Notes: generated from the letters alone by a model not told the origin. A stretch of DNA of 64,000 bases from Exiguobacterium acetylicum (GCF_022170825.1 NZ_CP081878.1:832001-896000); one strand, 5' to 3'. Numbered from the stretch's first letter, positions 10,138 through 19,754 are shown. Numbers and translations are program-made.

Positions 10138-11013
10138 GTGGATAAACGGGGTATGAGTGCGACATTCGTCGCCTACGTGATTGGTGGACTGTTGCCGATC
10201 TACAAAGTATTTGCTGCTGGTATTCCAGCATGGACGGTCGTTTCAATTCGGATATTGAGTGCGTTCATCTTCGTGACGTTGTTACTACGCCTGACGAAGA
10301 AATTCCAATTCGTTCGTCAATTATGGCAAAACAAACGCCAGCGCTATACCGTTCTTGCGGCAGGGCTCGTATTAGGCGGGAACTGGTCGCTCTATCTGTA
10401 CGCCATCGGGGAAGGGTATATCGTTGAGTCGTCACTCGGGTATTACATCAATCCGCTCGTCAGCGTCTTGTTCGGTTTGATCTTTTTTAAGGAACGATTG
10501 ACGCGTCCGCAAGTGATTGCAATTTTATCAGCAATCATCGGTGTGATGATTTTAACGCTCGGTTATGGTCAATTTCCGATTATCGCCTTTTCACTTGCCG
10601 TCTCGTTCGCATTTTACGGTGTGCTGAAGAAAAAGGCAGCAGCCGAACCATTATCCGGATTATTTTTAGAGACACTCGTCACGCTTCCGTTCGCTCTCTT
10701 GACGCTTGGTGTGACAGATAGTCAACCGCTTGCGATGCCGACGAGTGCATTGATTGCGATCATCATGCTCGGAATCGCAACAGCAGTCCAATTGATGTTA
10801 TTCGGATACGGAATGCCGAAAATCCCGTTTGTCTACGTCGGGATTCTCCAATACATTGCCCCGACGCTGACGCTGCTCCTTGGAATTTATCTATTTAATG
10901 ACGTCTTTACGACGATTCACTTCATCGCTTTCCTGTTCATTTGGATTGCTGTTGCTCTATTTACGATCAGCGGTTTATCGGCAGGAAAGATGCGAATGAA
11001 GAAGGTATCATAA
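10138..11013 (+). CDS. EamA-type (RarD-like) membrane transporter
   Basis: Ten-helix drug/metabolite superfamily transporter, 291 residues, of the RarD branch. Visible signatures include GLVLGGNWSLYLYAIGEG, SLGYYINPLVSVLFGLIFF and a C-terminal LQYIAPTLTLLLG. I chose GTG 10138 because AAGGGGG ends 6 bases upstream. The ATG at 10132 touches the ribosome site. It lacks the usual IIWGLLPLYWK motif of RarD near the start (here VIGGLLPIYK), so it is a diverged paralogue of the next gene. Its substrate is unknown. It lies 16 bases before that paralogue, probably in one transcript. Confidence 0.85.
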   Translation: MDKRGMSATFVAYVIGGLLPIYKVFAAGIPAWTVVSIRILSAFIFVTLLLRLTKKFQFVRQLWQNKRQRYTVLAAGLVLGGNWSLYLYAIGEGYIVESSLGYYINPLVSVLFGLIFFKERLTRPQVIAILSAIIGVMILTLGYGQFPIIAFSLAVSFAFYGVLKKKAAAEPLSGLFLETLVTLPFALLTLGVTDSQPLAMPTSALIAIIMLGIATAVQLMLFGYGMPKIPFVYVGILQYIAPTLTLLLGIYLFNDVFTTIHFIAFLFIWIAVALFTISGLSAGKMRMKKVS

Positions 11014-11029
11014 TGAAAGAAGGGATTAC

Positions 11030-11914
11030 GTGAATCTACCAGGATTCTTTGCGACACTTGTCGCGTATATCATTTGGGGACTCTTACCGCTCTACTGGAA
11101 GATGCTCGCCAATGTACCGAGTGAGGAGATACTGGCACACCGCATCATCTGGTCATTCTTATTTCTGCTCATCCTATTATCATTTCAAAAAGCGCTTGGG
11201 AAGTGGAAGACGGCGCTGCGCGATCCGTTCACGCGCCGACTCTTTTTCTTAAACGGACTGATCATCAGTCTGAACTGGTTCATCTATATCTGGGCCGTCA
11301 ATCATCAATTCATTGTTGAGGCATCGCTTGGCTATTATATCAACCCGCTCGTCAGTATCGTCTTCGGTGTCGTATTCTTTCGTGAAAAACTCTCACGGAT
11401 CGAGTGGGTATCGATTGTCCTTGCGACAATCGGTGTCTTGATTTTAACGATTGGCTACGGCGAGTTTCCATGGATTTCGATCGCACTTGCCTTAAGCTTC
11501 GGCTTTTACGGCGTCGTCAAAAAGCGGCGACCGCTCGAATCAACGGTTAGTCTGACGCTTGAGACGATGGCGCCGCTTCCGCTTGCTTTGATTTTTCTCG
11601 GGTATTGGCAGGTGCAAGGGACGTCTTCGATGACCGAATCCGTTGGTACGACGACCGGACTCATCTTGACCGGGATCGTCACCGCCGTTCCACTTTTGTT
11701 ATTCGGATTTGGGGCACAACGGATTCCATTCACGTGGGTCGGATTCCTCCAATTCGTCGCACCGACCTTGTCGCTCGGACTCGGTGTATTGCTTTATCAC
11801 GAACCATTTACTAAAACACACATGGTGGCGTTTACATGTATTTGGACAGCAGCAATCATCTTTACGCTCAATGGTGTCTGGATTCGGAAAAAACAGCTCC
11901 GAAAAGTCGCGTAA
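11030..11914 (+). CDS. rarD: EamA family transporter RarD
   Basis: Membrane transporter of 294 residues with about ten helices. It carries the standard RarD signatures IIWGLLPLYWKML, EILAHRIIWSF, LNWFIYIWAVN and SLGYYINPLVSI. RarD was named from a chloramphenicol-sensitivity phenotype; its physiological substrate is not established. The start is GTG 11030 with GAAGGGATT upstream. It directly follows a diverged homologue in the same orientation, which suggests tandem duplication followed by divergence. Confidence 0.9.
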   Translation: MNLPGFFATLVAYIIWGLLPLYWKMLANVPSEEILAHRIIWSFLFLLILLSFQKALGKWKTALRDPFTRRLFFLNGLIISLNWFIYIWAVNHQFIVEASLGYYINPLVSIVFGVVFFREKLSRIEWVSIVLATIGVLILTIGYGEFPWISIALALSFGFYGVVKKRRPLESTVSLTLETMAPLPLALIFLGYWQVQGTSSMTESVGTTTGLILTGIVTAVPLLLFGFGAQRIPFTWVGFLQFVAPTLSLGLGVLLYHEPFTKTHMVAFTCIWTAAIIFTLNGVWIRKKQLRKVA

Positions 11915-11990
11915 AAAGATAGAAGTCTGACCTCTTGCGTGATAGAATAAAAACAGAGTCTAAGGGATACCCTTAAGGAGGACAACAAAC

Positions 11991-12656
11991 ATGAATTTAG
12001 CAGGAATGATCGACCATACGGCACTAAAGCCAGAAACATCACGTGCTCAAATCGAAACACTCTGTAAAGAAGCATTAGAATACAAATTCGCAAGCGTCTG
12101 TGTTAACCCAACATACGTCGCGTTAGCAGCAGAACTCTTAAAATCAGATGACGACGTCAAAGTATGTACAGTCATCGGCTTCCCACTTGGAGCAAACACA
12201 CCAGAAGTGAAAGCATTTGAAACAAAAGATGCGATCCAAAACGGTGCAACAGAAATCGATATGGTTCTCAACATCGGCGCATTAAAAGATGGCGATCTTG
12301 AGTTAGTTGAACGTGACATTCGTGCGGTTGTCGAAGCGGCAAACGGTACACTCGTTAAAGTCATTTTCGAAAACTGCCTTCTTACAAAAGAAGAAATCAA
12401 AACAGCTGCTGAACTTTCAGTTAAAGCAGGTGCTAACTTCGTGAAGACATCGACTGGTTTCTCAACTGGTGGTGCTACAGTTGAAGACATCCGTCTCATG
12501 CGTGAGACAGTTGGTCCTGACATCGGTGTTAAAGCATCTGGTGGTGTTCGCGACTTCGAAGGTGCAAAAGCAATGATCGATGCAGGTGCATCGCGTATTG
12601 GTGCATCAGCAGGAATTGCAATCGTTACAGGCGGTACGTCTGATAGCGACTACTAA
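11991..12656 (+). CDS. deoC: Deoxyribose-phosphate aldolase
   Basis: DeoC splits 2-deoxyribose 5-phosphate into glyceraldehyde 3-phosphate and acetaldehyde in deoxynucleoside breakdown. The 221-residue protein has IDHTALKPE at the start, the CVNPTYV region, NFVKTSTGF with the Schiff-base lysine, and GVKASGGVR near the end, all typical. A strong ribosome site AAGGAGG precedes the ATG, and A-rich codons like those of dnaK suggest high expression. It is transcribed alone: it follows rarD by 76 bases and ends at a clear terminator. No other deo genes are nearby. Confidence 0.95.
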   Translation: MNLAGMIDHTALKPETSRAQIETLCKEALEYKFASVCVNPTYVALAAELLKSDDDVKVCTVIGFPLGANTPEVKAFETKDAIQNGATEIDMVLNIGALKDGDLELVERDIRAVVEAANGTLVKVIFENCLLTKEEIKTAAELSVKAGANFVKTSTGFSTGGATVEDIRLMRETVGPDIGVKASGGVRDFEGAKAMIDAGASRIGASAGIAIVTGGTSDSDY

Positions 12657-12664
12657 GAATATCT

Positions 12665-12700
12665 GACATGTCCCTCTTTTTAAGAGGGGCATGTTTTTTT
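12665..12700 (+). terminator. Terminator of deoC
   Basis: GACATGTCCCTCTT pairs with AAGAGGGGCATGTT with one G-T pair, followed by seven or more T. It separates deoC from the lipoprotein-chemoreceptor pair, so these are different transcription units. Confidence 0.85.
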
Positions 12701-12733
12701 GTTATGAAAGTATTCTGATTTTAAATTTTGTAT

Positions 12734-12760
12734 TAAGAAGTCAGACATCGCTTCCGATAA
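12734..12760 (+). promoter_or_regulatory. SigD-like (flagellar sigma) promoter candidate
   Basis: TAAG at 12734-12737 is followed after 15 bases by TCCGATAA at 12753-12760. Bacillus SigD promoters have TAAA, about 15 bases, then GCCGATAT. The match is 3 of 4 and 6 of 8. Its place 33 bases upstream of the lipoprotein-chemoreceptor operon makes sense, because chemoreceptor genes are commonly SigD dependent. Confidence 0.45.
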
Positions 12761-12793
12761 TCAGATGTAGAATGTTGGAAGGGTGTGGAATAG

Positions 12794-13768
12794 ATGAAAC
12801 GATGGAGTGGAATCATCCTGGCATCGACACTTAGCCTCGCAGGGTGCGGTAGTGTCATCGATGATCCAGAACGAGCAGTCAAGGAAAGAAAGGAAATGGC
12901 AGTCGTCTTGTCTGATGTGGGTCTTGGCGATCAGTCGTTCAGCGATGCGGCAATGAGTGGTATGGCGTTGTTACGCGAGAAGGAAGGCTGGTCGATCGAT
13001 TACCGAGAATTGAATGAAACGAAGACTTATAAAGCAGCATTCGAAGCGTTAGCGAAAAAGAAGCCGACCGTTATCGTCGGACTCGGCTTTATGGGACAGA
13101 CGGATCTTGAAACGGTTGCTAAAAAATATCCGAAACAACAATTCGCCTTGATTGATGCTGTTTCGACGTTACCGAACGTGCTCTCGGTTACATTCAAGGA
13201 AGATGAGGGTAGTTACTTAGCCGGTGCTGCGGCAGGGATCCAAACGAAGACGAATACGATTGGTTTCGTCGGTGGGATGAAGTCACCTCTGATCGAAAAA
13301 TTCGAAAAAGGATACATAGCTGGCGCAAAAGCCGTCAATCCAAAAACAAAAGTACTCGTCGAATATGCTGAAGACTTTGCAGCGCCCGAAAAGGGACGGA
13401 CGCTCGCAAACGAAATGATGCAGAAAAAGGCAGACGTATTATACGCAGCTGCTGGATTGACGGGAAGTGGTGTCCTTGAGGCAGCACAAACGAAGGGGAA
13501 AAAAGCCATCGGTGTCGATAGCGATCAGACCGCGATTGCACCTGACGCCGTCATGACGTCAATGCTAAAACAAGTTGATCTTGCGATTACGAAAATCGGA
13601 CAAGATGTAGCTGCGAAAGGTCTACAGTCCGGACAAGTCGTCCTTGGCGTCAAAGAAGGAGCGATCCAGTTGGCTCCAATCCGAAACACGAACTTTACGG
13701 ACGGAGAACGAAAAAAATTAGAGCAGCTGCAGCAAGATGTGCTCGAAGGTAAGGTGACGATCCAATGA
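12794..13768 (+). CDS. BMP-family substrate-binding lipoprotein
   Basis: Secreted lipoprotein of 324 residues with a short signal peptide and a lipobox ending LAGC, so Cys18 would be lipidated. The mature part resembles the basic membrane protein (BMP/PnrA/Med) family of periplasmic-type binding proteins. It has [18 protein letters not shown] near the start, [11 protein letters not shown] and IGFVGG in the middle, and [15 protein letters not shown] later. Family members bind purine nucleosides and related ligands. No ABC permease or ATPase adjoins it. Instead its stop overlaps the start of a chemoreceptor (ATGA), so it may serve as that receptor's ligand-binding partner. The ligand is unproven. 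Confidence 0.85.
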   Translation: MKRWSGIILASTLSLAGCGSVIDDPERAVKERKEMAVVLSDVGLGDQSFSDAAMSGMALLREKEGWSIDYRELNETKTYKAAFEALAKKKPTVIVGLGFMGQTDLETVAKKYPKQQFALIDAVSTLPNVLSVTFKEDEGSYLAGAAAGIQTKTNTIGFVGGMKSPLIEKFEKGYIAGAKAVNPKTKVLVEYAEDFAAPEKGRTLANEMMQKKADVLYAAAGLTGSGVLEAAQTKGKKAIGVDSDQTAIAPDAVMTSMLKQVDLAITKIGQDVAAKGLQSGQVVLGVKEGAIQLAPIRNTNFTDGERKKLEQLQQDVLEGKVTIQ

Positions 13769-15414
13769 CGTTACGGAAACGATTTTTACTCTCAACGTTA
13801 GTGACGATTTTGAGTGTCGTCATCTTGATGGGATGGACTTTGTTCCAGCTCCGTCAAATTCAGTCCTACAACGAAGATTATGGGAAACAGCTCGTTGAGA
13901 TCTCAGAACTTGAAACGAAGCTCTTATACGAACAAGCAGCCTGGAACCGACTGGCAAGCCAACCGTCTGAGAGTCAGGCGGAGCAAGTACAGGCACTTAG
14001 TAAAAAGAACGAACAAGCATTAAACGAATTACAGAAGACGTATTTGATTCCTGCATTTCAAGAAGAGTTGAACCGGGCGGATATGAAGTATAAGACGCTT
14101 GCAACGAAGCGGACAGAACTGACGGACGCGATGAATCCGATTGAAATTCGCTCGCACGCTGCACAGATTGAGGGTGTCCTCAGTGATCTCTACACGTTAC
14201 ATACGAAAAATGGAGAGTTTTATGATGTCTTACAACGTGAAGCAAAAGACGAGACATTAAATCTGACGCGGACTGTCTTGATCGCGACATTCATTCTCCT
14301 GATTGGTCTTGCGTTATACAACTGGTACTTCGCACGTAGCATCACGCGACCGATCAGCCGTGTCGTCCGGACGGCAGAACAGATTTCGGACGGAGACTTA
14401 TCGCAGGAATTAGTCGTATCCGGTCGAAAAGATGAGATTGGTCGACTCGAGACAGCGGTTGCGCAGATGCAAGGAACCTTACATGAAGTCATTGGAACGA
14501 TCAGTCGTTCGTCGAACACGATTCGTCAGATGAGTACGGAAGCGACGACAGAGAACGCAAATATCGTTGAAGTTTCTGGCAACATGACCCATGCGATCAA
14601 TGAGATGGCGAGTGGTACTCAAACGGTGTCGGACGATATCCAGACGACGGTCAGTACGATGTCTGATATGCAACAGCTCTTTGAAGAGAGTGAACAACGC
14701 GCACAAACCGCTTATGCAGAAGGGCAGGCGGCTGATCACGTGATGGTTCAAAGTAGTTCCGTCATGGAACAGCAAGCACGGTCACTTCGTGCGTCAACGG
14801 AGCAAAACCGCGAACTCGGTCAGAAACTGGAAGGTTTCCTTGAGCAGACGCAACAAATCGAGCAGATGGCGCAACTCGTCGCGGGAGTCTCCGCGCAGAC
14901 GAACTTATTGTCACTTAATGCGGCAATCGAAGCGGCACGGGCTGGAGAAGCTGGCCGAGGATTTGCCGTCGTGGCAAGTGAAGTCAAAAAGTTAGCAGAT
15001 GAGACACACGAAGCGACACGTTCGATCTTCTCGCTTGTCCGTTCGATTCGTCAGGACGGTGCCGTCTTACAAGAAGCACTCATGCAAGCGGAGCGAGAAC
15101 AGACGAACCAGGTCGAGAACTTTACACACGTCCAACAAGCTTTTGGTGAAACGCGTCAAAAGGTAGCGAACGTGACGGAAACACTAGATTATGTGACGAA
15201 GCAACTCGTTCATTCGAAGCAACAAGCTCGCCATGTCGTTGGTCAAGTCAGTACAGTCAGTGGTGTCATGGAAGAACTTGCAGCCGGGAATGAAGAGATC
15301 GCAGCTTCGATGCGTGATCAACAGGCCTCGTTTGAACAGATTCATCAATTGATGCAAGAACTCGAGTCGACGACGACGTCGCTTGACAGTCAGACACATC
15401 AATTCAAAATTTAA
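13765..15414 (+). CDS. Methyl-accepting chemotaxis protein
   Basis: Transmembrane chemoreceptor of 549 residues. TM1 is about residues 8-27, the extracellular part (28-165) is helical and looks like a four-helix-bundle sensor, and TM2 is about 168-186. A HAMP domain (about 187-240) follows, then a long signalling coiled coil. The conserved hairpin tip contains [20 protein letters not shown] and [16 protein letters not shown], which bind CheA and CheW. The ATG overlaps the TGA of the BMP-type lipoprotein gene, implying translational coupling. Such coupling suggests the receptor reads the liganded lipoprotein, as E. coli Trg and Tar read sugar-binding proteins. Confidence 0.93.
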   Translation: MTLRKRFLLSTLVTILSVVILMGWTLFQLRQIQSYNEDYGKQLVEISELETKLLYEQAAWNRLASQPSESQAEQVQALSKKNEQALNELQKTYLIPAFQEELNRADMKYKTLATKRTELTDAMNPIEIRSHAAQIEGVLSDLYTLHTKNGEFYDVLQREAKDETLNLTRTVLIATFILLIGLALYNWYFARSITRPISRVVRTAEQISDGDLSQELVVSGRKDEIGRLETAVAQMQGTLHEVIGTISRSSNTIRQMSTEATTENANIVEVSGNMTHAINEMASGTQTVSDDIQTTVSTMSDMQQLFEESEQRAQTAYAEGQAADHVMVQSSSVMEQQARSLRASTEQNRELGQKLEGFLEQTQQIEQMAQLVAGVSAQTNLLSLNAAIEAARAGEAGRGFAVVASEVKKLADETHEATRSIFSLVRSIRQDGAVLQEALMQAEREQTNQVENFTHVQQAFGETRQKVANVTETLDYVTKQLVHSKQQARHVVGQVSTVSGVMEELAAGNEEIAASMRDQQASFEQIHQLMQELESTTTSLDSQTHQFKI

Positions 15415-15424
15415 TGAACACAGC

Positions 15425-15467
15425 AAAAAGTGCACTCCTTCTCGGGAAGAGAAGAAGTGCACTTTTT
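15425..15467. terminator. Bidirectional terminator between chemoreceptor and M23 peptidase genes
   Basis: Arms 15425-15436 and 15456-15467 (AAAAAGTGCACT and complement) are perfectly paired, with an inner CTTCTC/GAGAAG stem. T runs occur on both strands. It serves the convergent genes on either side. Confidence 0.85.
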
Positions 15468-15478
15468 CTTGAATCGAC

Positions 15479-16738
15479 TTAGAAGAAGCTTTCTGGGTCG
15501 AGCTCATTCGTCCGTCCATTTGCATCGTATTGATACCCACCATCGTGGATTTCAAAATGCAAGTGTGGACCAGTCGAGTTACCGGTACTTCCAAGCACGC
15601 CGATTTGTTGTCCTTGTTTGACTTGTTGTCCTTGTTTAACATTCAAGGCATTCATATGAGCATAAACGGTCGTATACGTTTTCCCGTCGATATTATGAGA
15701 GATATAGACGTGATTGCCGTAAGGACCACCTGAACTTGCTAAGATGACTGTCCCGCTTGCAGACGCAACGATTGGCGAGTTGAGTGGACCAGCGAAGTCT
15801 GTACCATTGTGGTACGCATAACCATTGCTTCCGCTTGCTGCACCCATTCCTTGCGAAACGGAGCCTTGAGCAGGTTTGATGAATTTACCTTTTGCTTTTG
15901 AGATGACTTTTGTGCTGGCCTTGCTAACAGAAGCTGGCGCTGGCGATTGTTTTGCAGCTTTTGCGGCGGCTGCCTTTTCAGCTGCTTTCGCCGCACGTGC
16001 TGCAGCTTTTTCTGCCTCTTCCTGTGCCTTCAGTTGGGCCGATGCCTCTTTCAGGCTGAGGATGTTCGATTCGATTTTTTTCTTTTGCGACGTCAGACGT
16101 TTCAATAGCGCTGTTCGTTTTTGTTTTTCTTCTTTGAGTTCACGTTGTTTCTTTTTTAAAACATTACGATCTTCAATCAAGTCTTGACGTGTCTGCTTTA
16201 ATTCTTCTTTTGCAGCTGCCAGTTCTTTTTTGTTTGATTCGTAATCTTTTAATAAAGAAGCATCGCTTTCCGCAATCGTATTGAAAGCATTGAAGCGGCT
16301 AATCATATCACCGACATCTTTTGCACCGAAGACGGCTTCGAGTAACGGAGCGTTATCGGCTTTCGACTGACGAACTGCCAAGCGATCACCGAGCATTTTT
16401 TCTTGTTTCTTGATTTTCTTTTGTAACTTCTTGATTTTATCTTCTAGACGAGCGATTTGTTTCGTGTTTTCGTCGATCTTCTTTTGATTCTCGACGACTT
16501 GTAACGTTAGTCCATTGATCTGTTGATCGAGGGCATAGACTTGTTGCTGTGCTTTAGATAATTGATTCTTTTTTTGAGACAACGCCTCGCGTTGTTTCGA
16601 TTGTTGTTGTTGGTTTTGCTGCTGCTTTTCTTTATATGAATTTGCCGCATCGACGGGAGTCGTCGTCATGAGCGGACTTACGAGTAAAGTAAGTGTCATG
16701 AGCGATAGCCCAAGTGACTTTCCGAAAGGTCGTTTCAT
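15479..16738 (-). CDS. Secreted M23 peptidase with N-terminal coiled coil
   Basis: Exported murein hydrolase-type protein of 419 residues, EnvC/YibP-like in layout. A signal peptide ends near ATTPVDA (about residue 31). Coiled coil (33-250), extremely rich in Gln, Lys and Glu, follows. Then an Ala/Lys linker (250-290) leads to a LytM domain. The zinc-site motifs YHNGTDFAG, YAHM and GPHLHFEIH are all present, so the peptidase looks active on peptidoglycan cross-bridges or is an activator. The coiled coil suggests control by a membrane partner, as for FtsEX-linked hydrolases. It is transcribed alone on the minus strand. Confidence 0.92.
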   Translation of the reverse strand: MKRPFGKSLGLSLMTLTLLVSPLMTTTPVDAANSYKEKQQQNQQQQSKQREALSQKKNQLSKAQQQVYALDQQINGLTLQVVENQKKIDENTKQIARLEDKIKKLQKKIKKQEKMLGDRLAVRQSKADNAPLLEAVFGAKDVGDMISRFNAFNTIAESDASLLKDYESNKKELAAAKEELKQTRQDLIEDRNVLKKKQRELKEEKQKRTALLKRLTSQKKKIESNILSLKEASAQLKAQEEAEKAAARAAKAAEKAAAAKAAKQSPAPASVSKASTKVISKAKGKFIKPAQGSVSQGMGAASGSNGYAYHNGTDFAGPLNSPIVASASGTVILASSGGPYGNHVYISHNIDGKTYTTVYAHMNALNVKQGQQVKQGQQIGVLGSTGNSTGPHLHFEIHDGGYQYDANGRTNELDPESFF

Positions 16739-17081
16739 AAATTAAGCGTCATTCCTTTCCCTTGTGAAGTGTTACCTTTCCCACTCTAACAGGAAAATCG
16801 GAAATTCAATTTTACAATTCTTTTAAAAAAGTGCAAGAGAAACTAGCGGAAAAGATGAAGAATTTATGAAAATAACGATTGGTTAAGATCAGGATAAGTA
16901 CAAACCGTTGATATGAAGGGAAAATTGATTGGATAATTAATTGATTCCGAATGATGTCAGAAGATATATTTTTGTAACATCATATAAAGAGAAGGTTTAA
17001 GAAGAATTGAAAAAGGTATAGATATAGTTTTTGTGAAATGAAAATAATAATAGAGTGCCTAGGTCAGGCACTCTTCATGAG
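16739..17081. other. AT-rich intergenic region
   Basis: A 343-base gap upstream of the M23 peptidase gene and downstream of the SDR gene, both on the minus strand. It holds the terminator at 17053-17073 and presumably the peptidase promoter, which I could not place confidently. No ORF with a ribosome site or RNA gene is visible. Confidence 0.6.
17053..17073 (-). terminator. Terminator of the SDR gene
   Basis: GAGTGCC at 17053-17059 pairs with GGCACTC at 17067-17073. On the minus strand the stem is followed by a T-rich run (TATTATTATTTT). It lies just after the stop of the minus-strand SDR gene. Confidence 0.7.
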
Positions 17082-17831
17082 TCACTCTTCGTAAATCATT
17101 TTTCGTGTCATACCGCCATCTAGGACGAGTGTTTCTCCCGTCAAAAAGTCGTTATCTGGATGCGTCAAATAAAGAGCGGCACGCGCGACATCACTTGGTT
17201 TTCCGACGCGACCGGCTGGATGTTGACTATGGTCCTCAGGTGACAGCTCTTGATAGTCACCGGTTTCGATCCAACCAGGAGCAATCGCGTTGACAAGAAT
17301 ACCATTTTCTCCGAGTGAGACAGCGAGTGCATGCGTCAATGCAAAAATGCCACCTTTCGTCGAGGCATAGGATTCCGTGTGCGGTTCTGACATAAAAGCA
17401 CGGGTCGAAGCGAGATTGACAATCCGACCACCGGTTTTACTTTGTTTCAAATAGGGGGTTGCTGCTCTCGTTGTCAGGAAAATACTACGCAGGTTCGTAT
17501 GATGAACCCGATCCCATTCTTCAAGTGATAGTTCGAGTAACGGTTTTCGGATCATGATACCGGCATTGTTGATGACGATGTCGATTCGACCTGTATGTTC
17601 AACTGCTTTTTCAATCAATAGTTGCACGTCTTTTTCGTGCTGAATATCGAGGTGATAGAAGTAAGCCGTACCTCCATCTTCTTCAATTTGTTGAACTAAT
17701 TCGTCTCCGGTCATCTGATCGATATCGGCAAGAACAACATTTGCACCTTGAGCGGCATAAGTTCGCGCCAGTTCAGCTCCAATCCCATTGGCAGCTCCGG
17801 TGATGATAACGGTTTGATTGACATGATTCAT
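17082..17831 (-). CDS. SDR family NAD(P)-dependent oxidoreductase
   Basis: Classical short-chain dehydrogenase of 249 residues. It has the TGAANGIG cofactor loop, NNAGIM, a catalytic Ser and YASTK pair (Tyr and Lys of the active site) and an NAIAPGWIETGD region, like 3-oxoacyl-ACP reductase or glucose dehydrogenase-type enzymes. The substrate cannot be read from sequence. An Asp-rich ADID after the second strand suggests a preference for NAD. I chose the ATG at 17829-17831 because AAAGGA lies 8 bases upstream. The earlier ATG at 17840 overlaps that site. Single-gene unit. Confidence 0.9.
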   Translation of the reverse strand: MNHVNQTVIITGAANGIGAELARTYAAQGANVVLADIDQMTGDELVQQIEEDGGTAYFYHLDIQHEKDVQLLIEKAVEHTGRIDIVINNAGIMIRKPLLELSLEEWDRVHHTNLRSIFLTTRAATPYLKQSKTGGRIVNLASTRAFMSEPHTESYASTKGGIFALTHALAVSLGENGILVNAIAPGWIETGDYQELSPEDHSQHPAGRVGKPSDVARAALYLTHPDNDFLTGETLVLDGGMTRKMIYEE

Positions 17832-17968
17832 AAAAATCATCCTTTCTGTAGCGCTTCTCTCCCTTTTTTACCGTTCCATCGCGTCCTGAAACCTGACAGG
17901 GTTATCATACGTAGGAATAGGGAAATAGAAAAGCGTTGAAGTTACTTTAGAATGGGGGAAAACAGGAC

Positions 17969-18403
17969 ATGAAATTTTCGAATCAACAATTAGAGAAACA
18001 GCAAAATCAGTATGCCGAAGAAGCAAAAGATTACATCGATCGTCCGAAAAAGACGAATTCGCTATTACAACGAGCCACTGCTAAAGTGAACGGGAACTCT
18101 CGTTTGTCCGTCATTTTCTCGCCGTTGACGCTGTTCGTCGATATGATTCGCGCGTACCAGTCAGGTGAATACCGTAACATTCGTCGTACGACGATTTTAA
18201 AGGTAATCGGAGCATTGATTTATCTCGTATCACCGATTGACCTCGTACCTGATTTCGTCCTCGGATTTGGTTTCGCAGACGATATCGCGGTCATTCTTTT
18301 TGTTACGAAAACGATCTTCGAAGAATTGACACGTTTCAGTGACTGGCAAGATGAGCAACAAAAACGTCGCACACAACCATTACAAAGTGAAGATGCGTAT
18401 TAA
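17969..18403 (+). CDS. DUF1232 (YkvA-type) membrane protein
   Basis: A 144-residue protein with a charged N-terminal half and the DUF1232 core LIYLVSPIDLVPDFVLGFGFADDIAVILFV (about 90-118), the hallmark of the YkvA family. The core forms one or two membrane-inserted helices. The function of this widespread family is not established. The start is ATG 17969 with GGGGGAAA upstream. It is followed by a terminator-like hairpin. Confidence 0.85.
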   Translation: MKFSNQQLEKQQNQYAEEAKDYIDRPKKTNSLLQRATAKVNGNSRLSVIFSPLTLFVDMIRAYQSGEYRNIRRTTILKVIGALIYLVSPIDLVPDFVLGFGFADDIAVILFVTKTIFEELTRFSDWQDEQQKRRTQPLQSEDAY

Positions 18404-18423
18404 TTCGTACGTAAATCATAACC

Positions 18424-18454
18424 AGGGCGACTTCCGATACGAAGTCGCTCTTTC
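18424..18454 (+). terminator. Terminator after the DUF1232 gene
   Basis: AGGGCGACTTC at 18424-18434 pairs with GAAGTCGCTCT at 18441-18451 with one G-T pair and a 6-base loop, followed by a T-rich stretch. Confidence 0.7.
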
Positions 18455-18538
18455 TTATGTACAAAGAGCCGTTTCCTGTACGCCCTCTTGAAATTTCGAT
18501 ACACTAGAAATAGTTGGTAAAGAGAGAGGAGGGCGAAG

Positions 18539-19102
18539 ATGGGACATCACTGGATGGAATCCTACGGATATATCGGAATCATGATGACACTCATGTTTCC
18601 TTTCATACCAAGCGAAGTACCGCTGGCGTATGCAGGGTATCTTGTGCACACGGCACAGGCAAATCTCTTATTCATGTTGTTCCTCGCTGTAGTGAGCTTC
18701 GTCATTAGTCAAAACCTCTTCTTTACGATTGGTCAGTTCGGGAGTGAACGGTTATTGAATCGTTTATTCAAATGGTTTCGGATTTCAGAAACAAAAATGC
18801 TTCAGTTTCAAACACAAATGGAGACGAAGGGACGTTATATTTTACTTCTGTCTCCGATGTGGCGAATCGGATTTGCGATTGGTGCAGGTCTCACGGGTGT
18901 TTCGCGTTGGACGTTCACGGTTGTGACAACGATTTCCTTCTTACTTTGGTCATCGATCTTCATTTGGGGCGGGAAAGCCGTTGGTCATGAATGGCGAAAA
19001 CTGCATCACCTCAACCATCCTGTAGTTTGGATTGGATTAGGGATACTCATTACTGTAATCTATTTGATCCAAAAAAAGAAAAAAGTAAAAAAAGAGATGT
19101 AA
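18539..19102 (+). CDS. DedA family membrane protein
   Basis: Small integral membrane protein of 187 residues of the DedA/VTT family, whose members include flippases for undecaprenyl phosphate and phosphatidylethanolamine. The N-terminus FPFIPSEVPLAYAGYLVH holds the family's conserved acidic residue in a re-entrant region. The SPMWRIGFAIGAGLTGVSRWTF stretch corresponds to the second re-entrant half with its conserved Arg and Gly. The basic tail KKKKVKKEM is cytoplasmic. The start ATG follows GGAGGGCG. It lies 13 bases before the HAD phosphatase gene, probably in one operon. Confidence 0.83.
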   Translation: MGHHWMESYGYIGIMMTLMFPFIPSEVPLAYAGYLVHTAQANLLFMLFLAVVSFVISQNLFFTIGQFGSERLLNRLFKWFRISETKMLQFQTQMETKGRYILLLSPMWRIGFAIGAGLTGVSRWTFTVVTTISFLLWSSIFIWGGKAVGHEWRKLHHLNHPVVWIGLGILITVIYLIQKKKKVKKEM

Positions 19103-19115
19103 AAGGAGTGGCATC

Positions 19116-19748
19116 ATGGCAATTATCTTATTCGATATTGACGGTACATTGATTGACTCAACGGAACAAATGACAGAAGCGATTCATCGGGCGATGGATG
19201 ATATGCCGCATCTTCCAAAACCTTCGCAGGCAAGTGTTCAGGCAAGCTATGGTCTTGCAGGAAGTGCCTTTTGGCGCAAAGCGATTCCGGAAGCTTCGGA
19301 AGAGGATATTCGTTTAATTCGAAAAAAGAGACATGGTCATTTAGAAGCGACGATGGTTGAACAGAATGTCTTATTTGACGGGATTCGATCACTATTACAA
19401 GCTCTGGTTTCAGCGGGACATACGGTCTCGACAGCAAGTAATTGCGGCAATCACTATCTAAACCTTGTGCTTGATAGTCAGGAAATTCGCTCGTTCTTCA
19501 CAAGTCCGAAATGCTTGGAATCCGTCAATGGTAAAGAAAAAGCAGATATCTTACGGGCTCACCGCGAGGAGTTTGGAGAAGGGTCTTACTGGATGATTGG
19601 AGATCGGTCTTCTGATGTCGAAGCGGCTCGTAAGGAACATATGCCGGTCGTCTTATGTCAATATGGTTTTGGGACGCCATCCGAGTGGGATTCGGCAGAT
19701 CATGTCATCGAGACACCGCTTGATTTATTAGCATTGCTCGAAAAATAA
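19116..19748 (+). CDS. HAD-superfamily hydrolase (phosphoglycolate phosphatase-like)
   Basis: Haloacid dehalogenase-like phosphatase of 210 residues. Motif I is FDIDGTLIDS with the nucleophile Asp and the general acid Asp. Motif II lies around VSTASNC. Motif III is the Lys of NGKEK, and motif IV is MIGDRSSDVEAA. The helical cap between motifs I and II puts it in the phosphoglycolate phosphatase/YqaB-like subgroup. The true substrate is unknown. AAAGGAG precedes the ATG. The DedA gene lies just upstream, and a strong terminator follows. Confidence 0.87.
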   Translation: MAIILFDIDGTLIDSTEQMTEAIHRAMDDMPHLPKPSQASVQASYGLAGSAFWRKAIPEASEEDIRLIRKKRHGHLEATMVEQNVLFDGIRSLLQALVSAGHTVSTASNCGNHYLNLVLDSQEIRSFFTSPKCLESVNGKEKADILRAHREEFGEGSYWMIGDRSSDVEAARKEHMPVVLCQYGFGTPSEWDSADHVIETPLDLLALLEK

Positions 19749-19754
19749 AGAAGT

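Noticed and set aside
12047-12523. 158-residue minus-strand ORF opposite deoC
   Set aside because: Shadow of a conserved, strongly biased gene.
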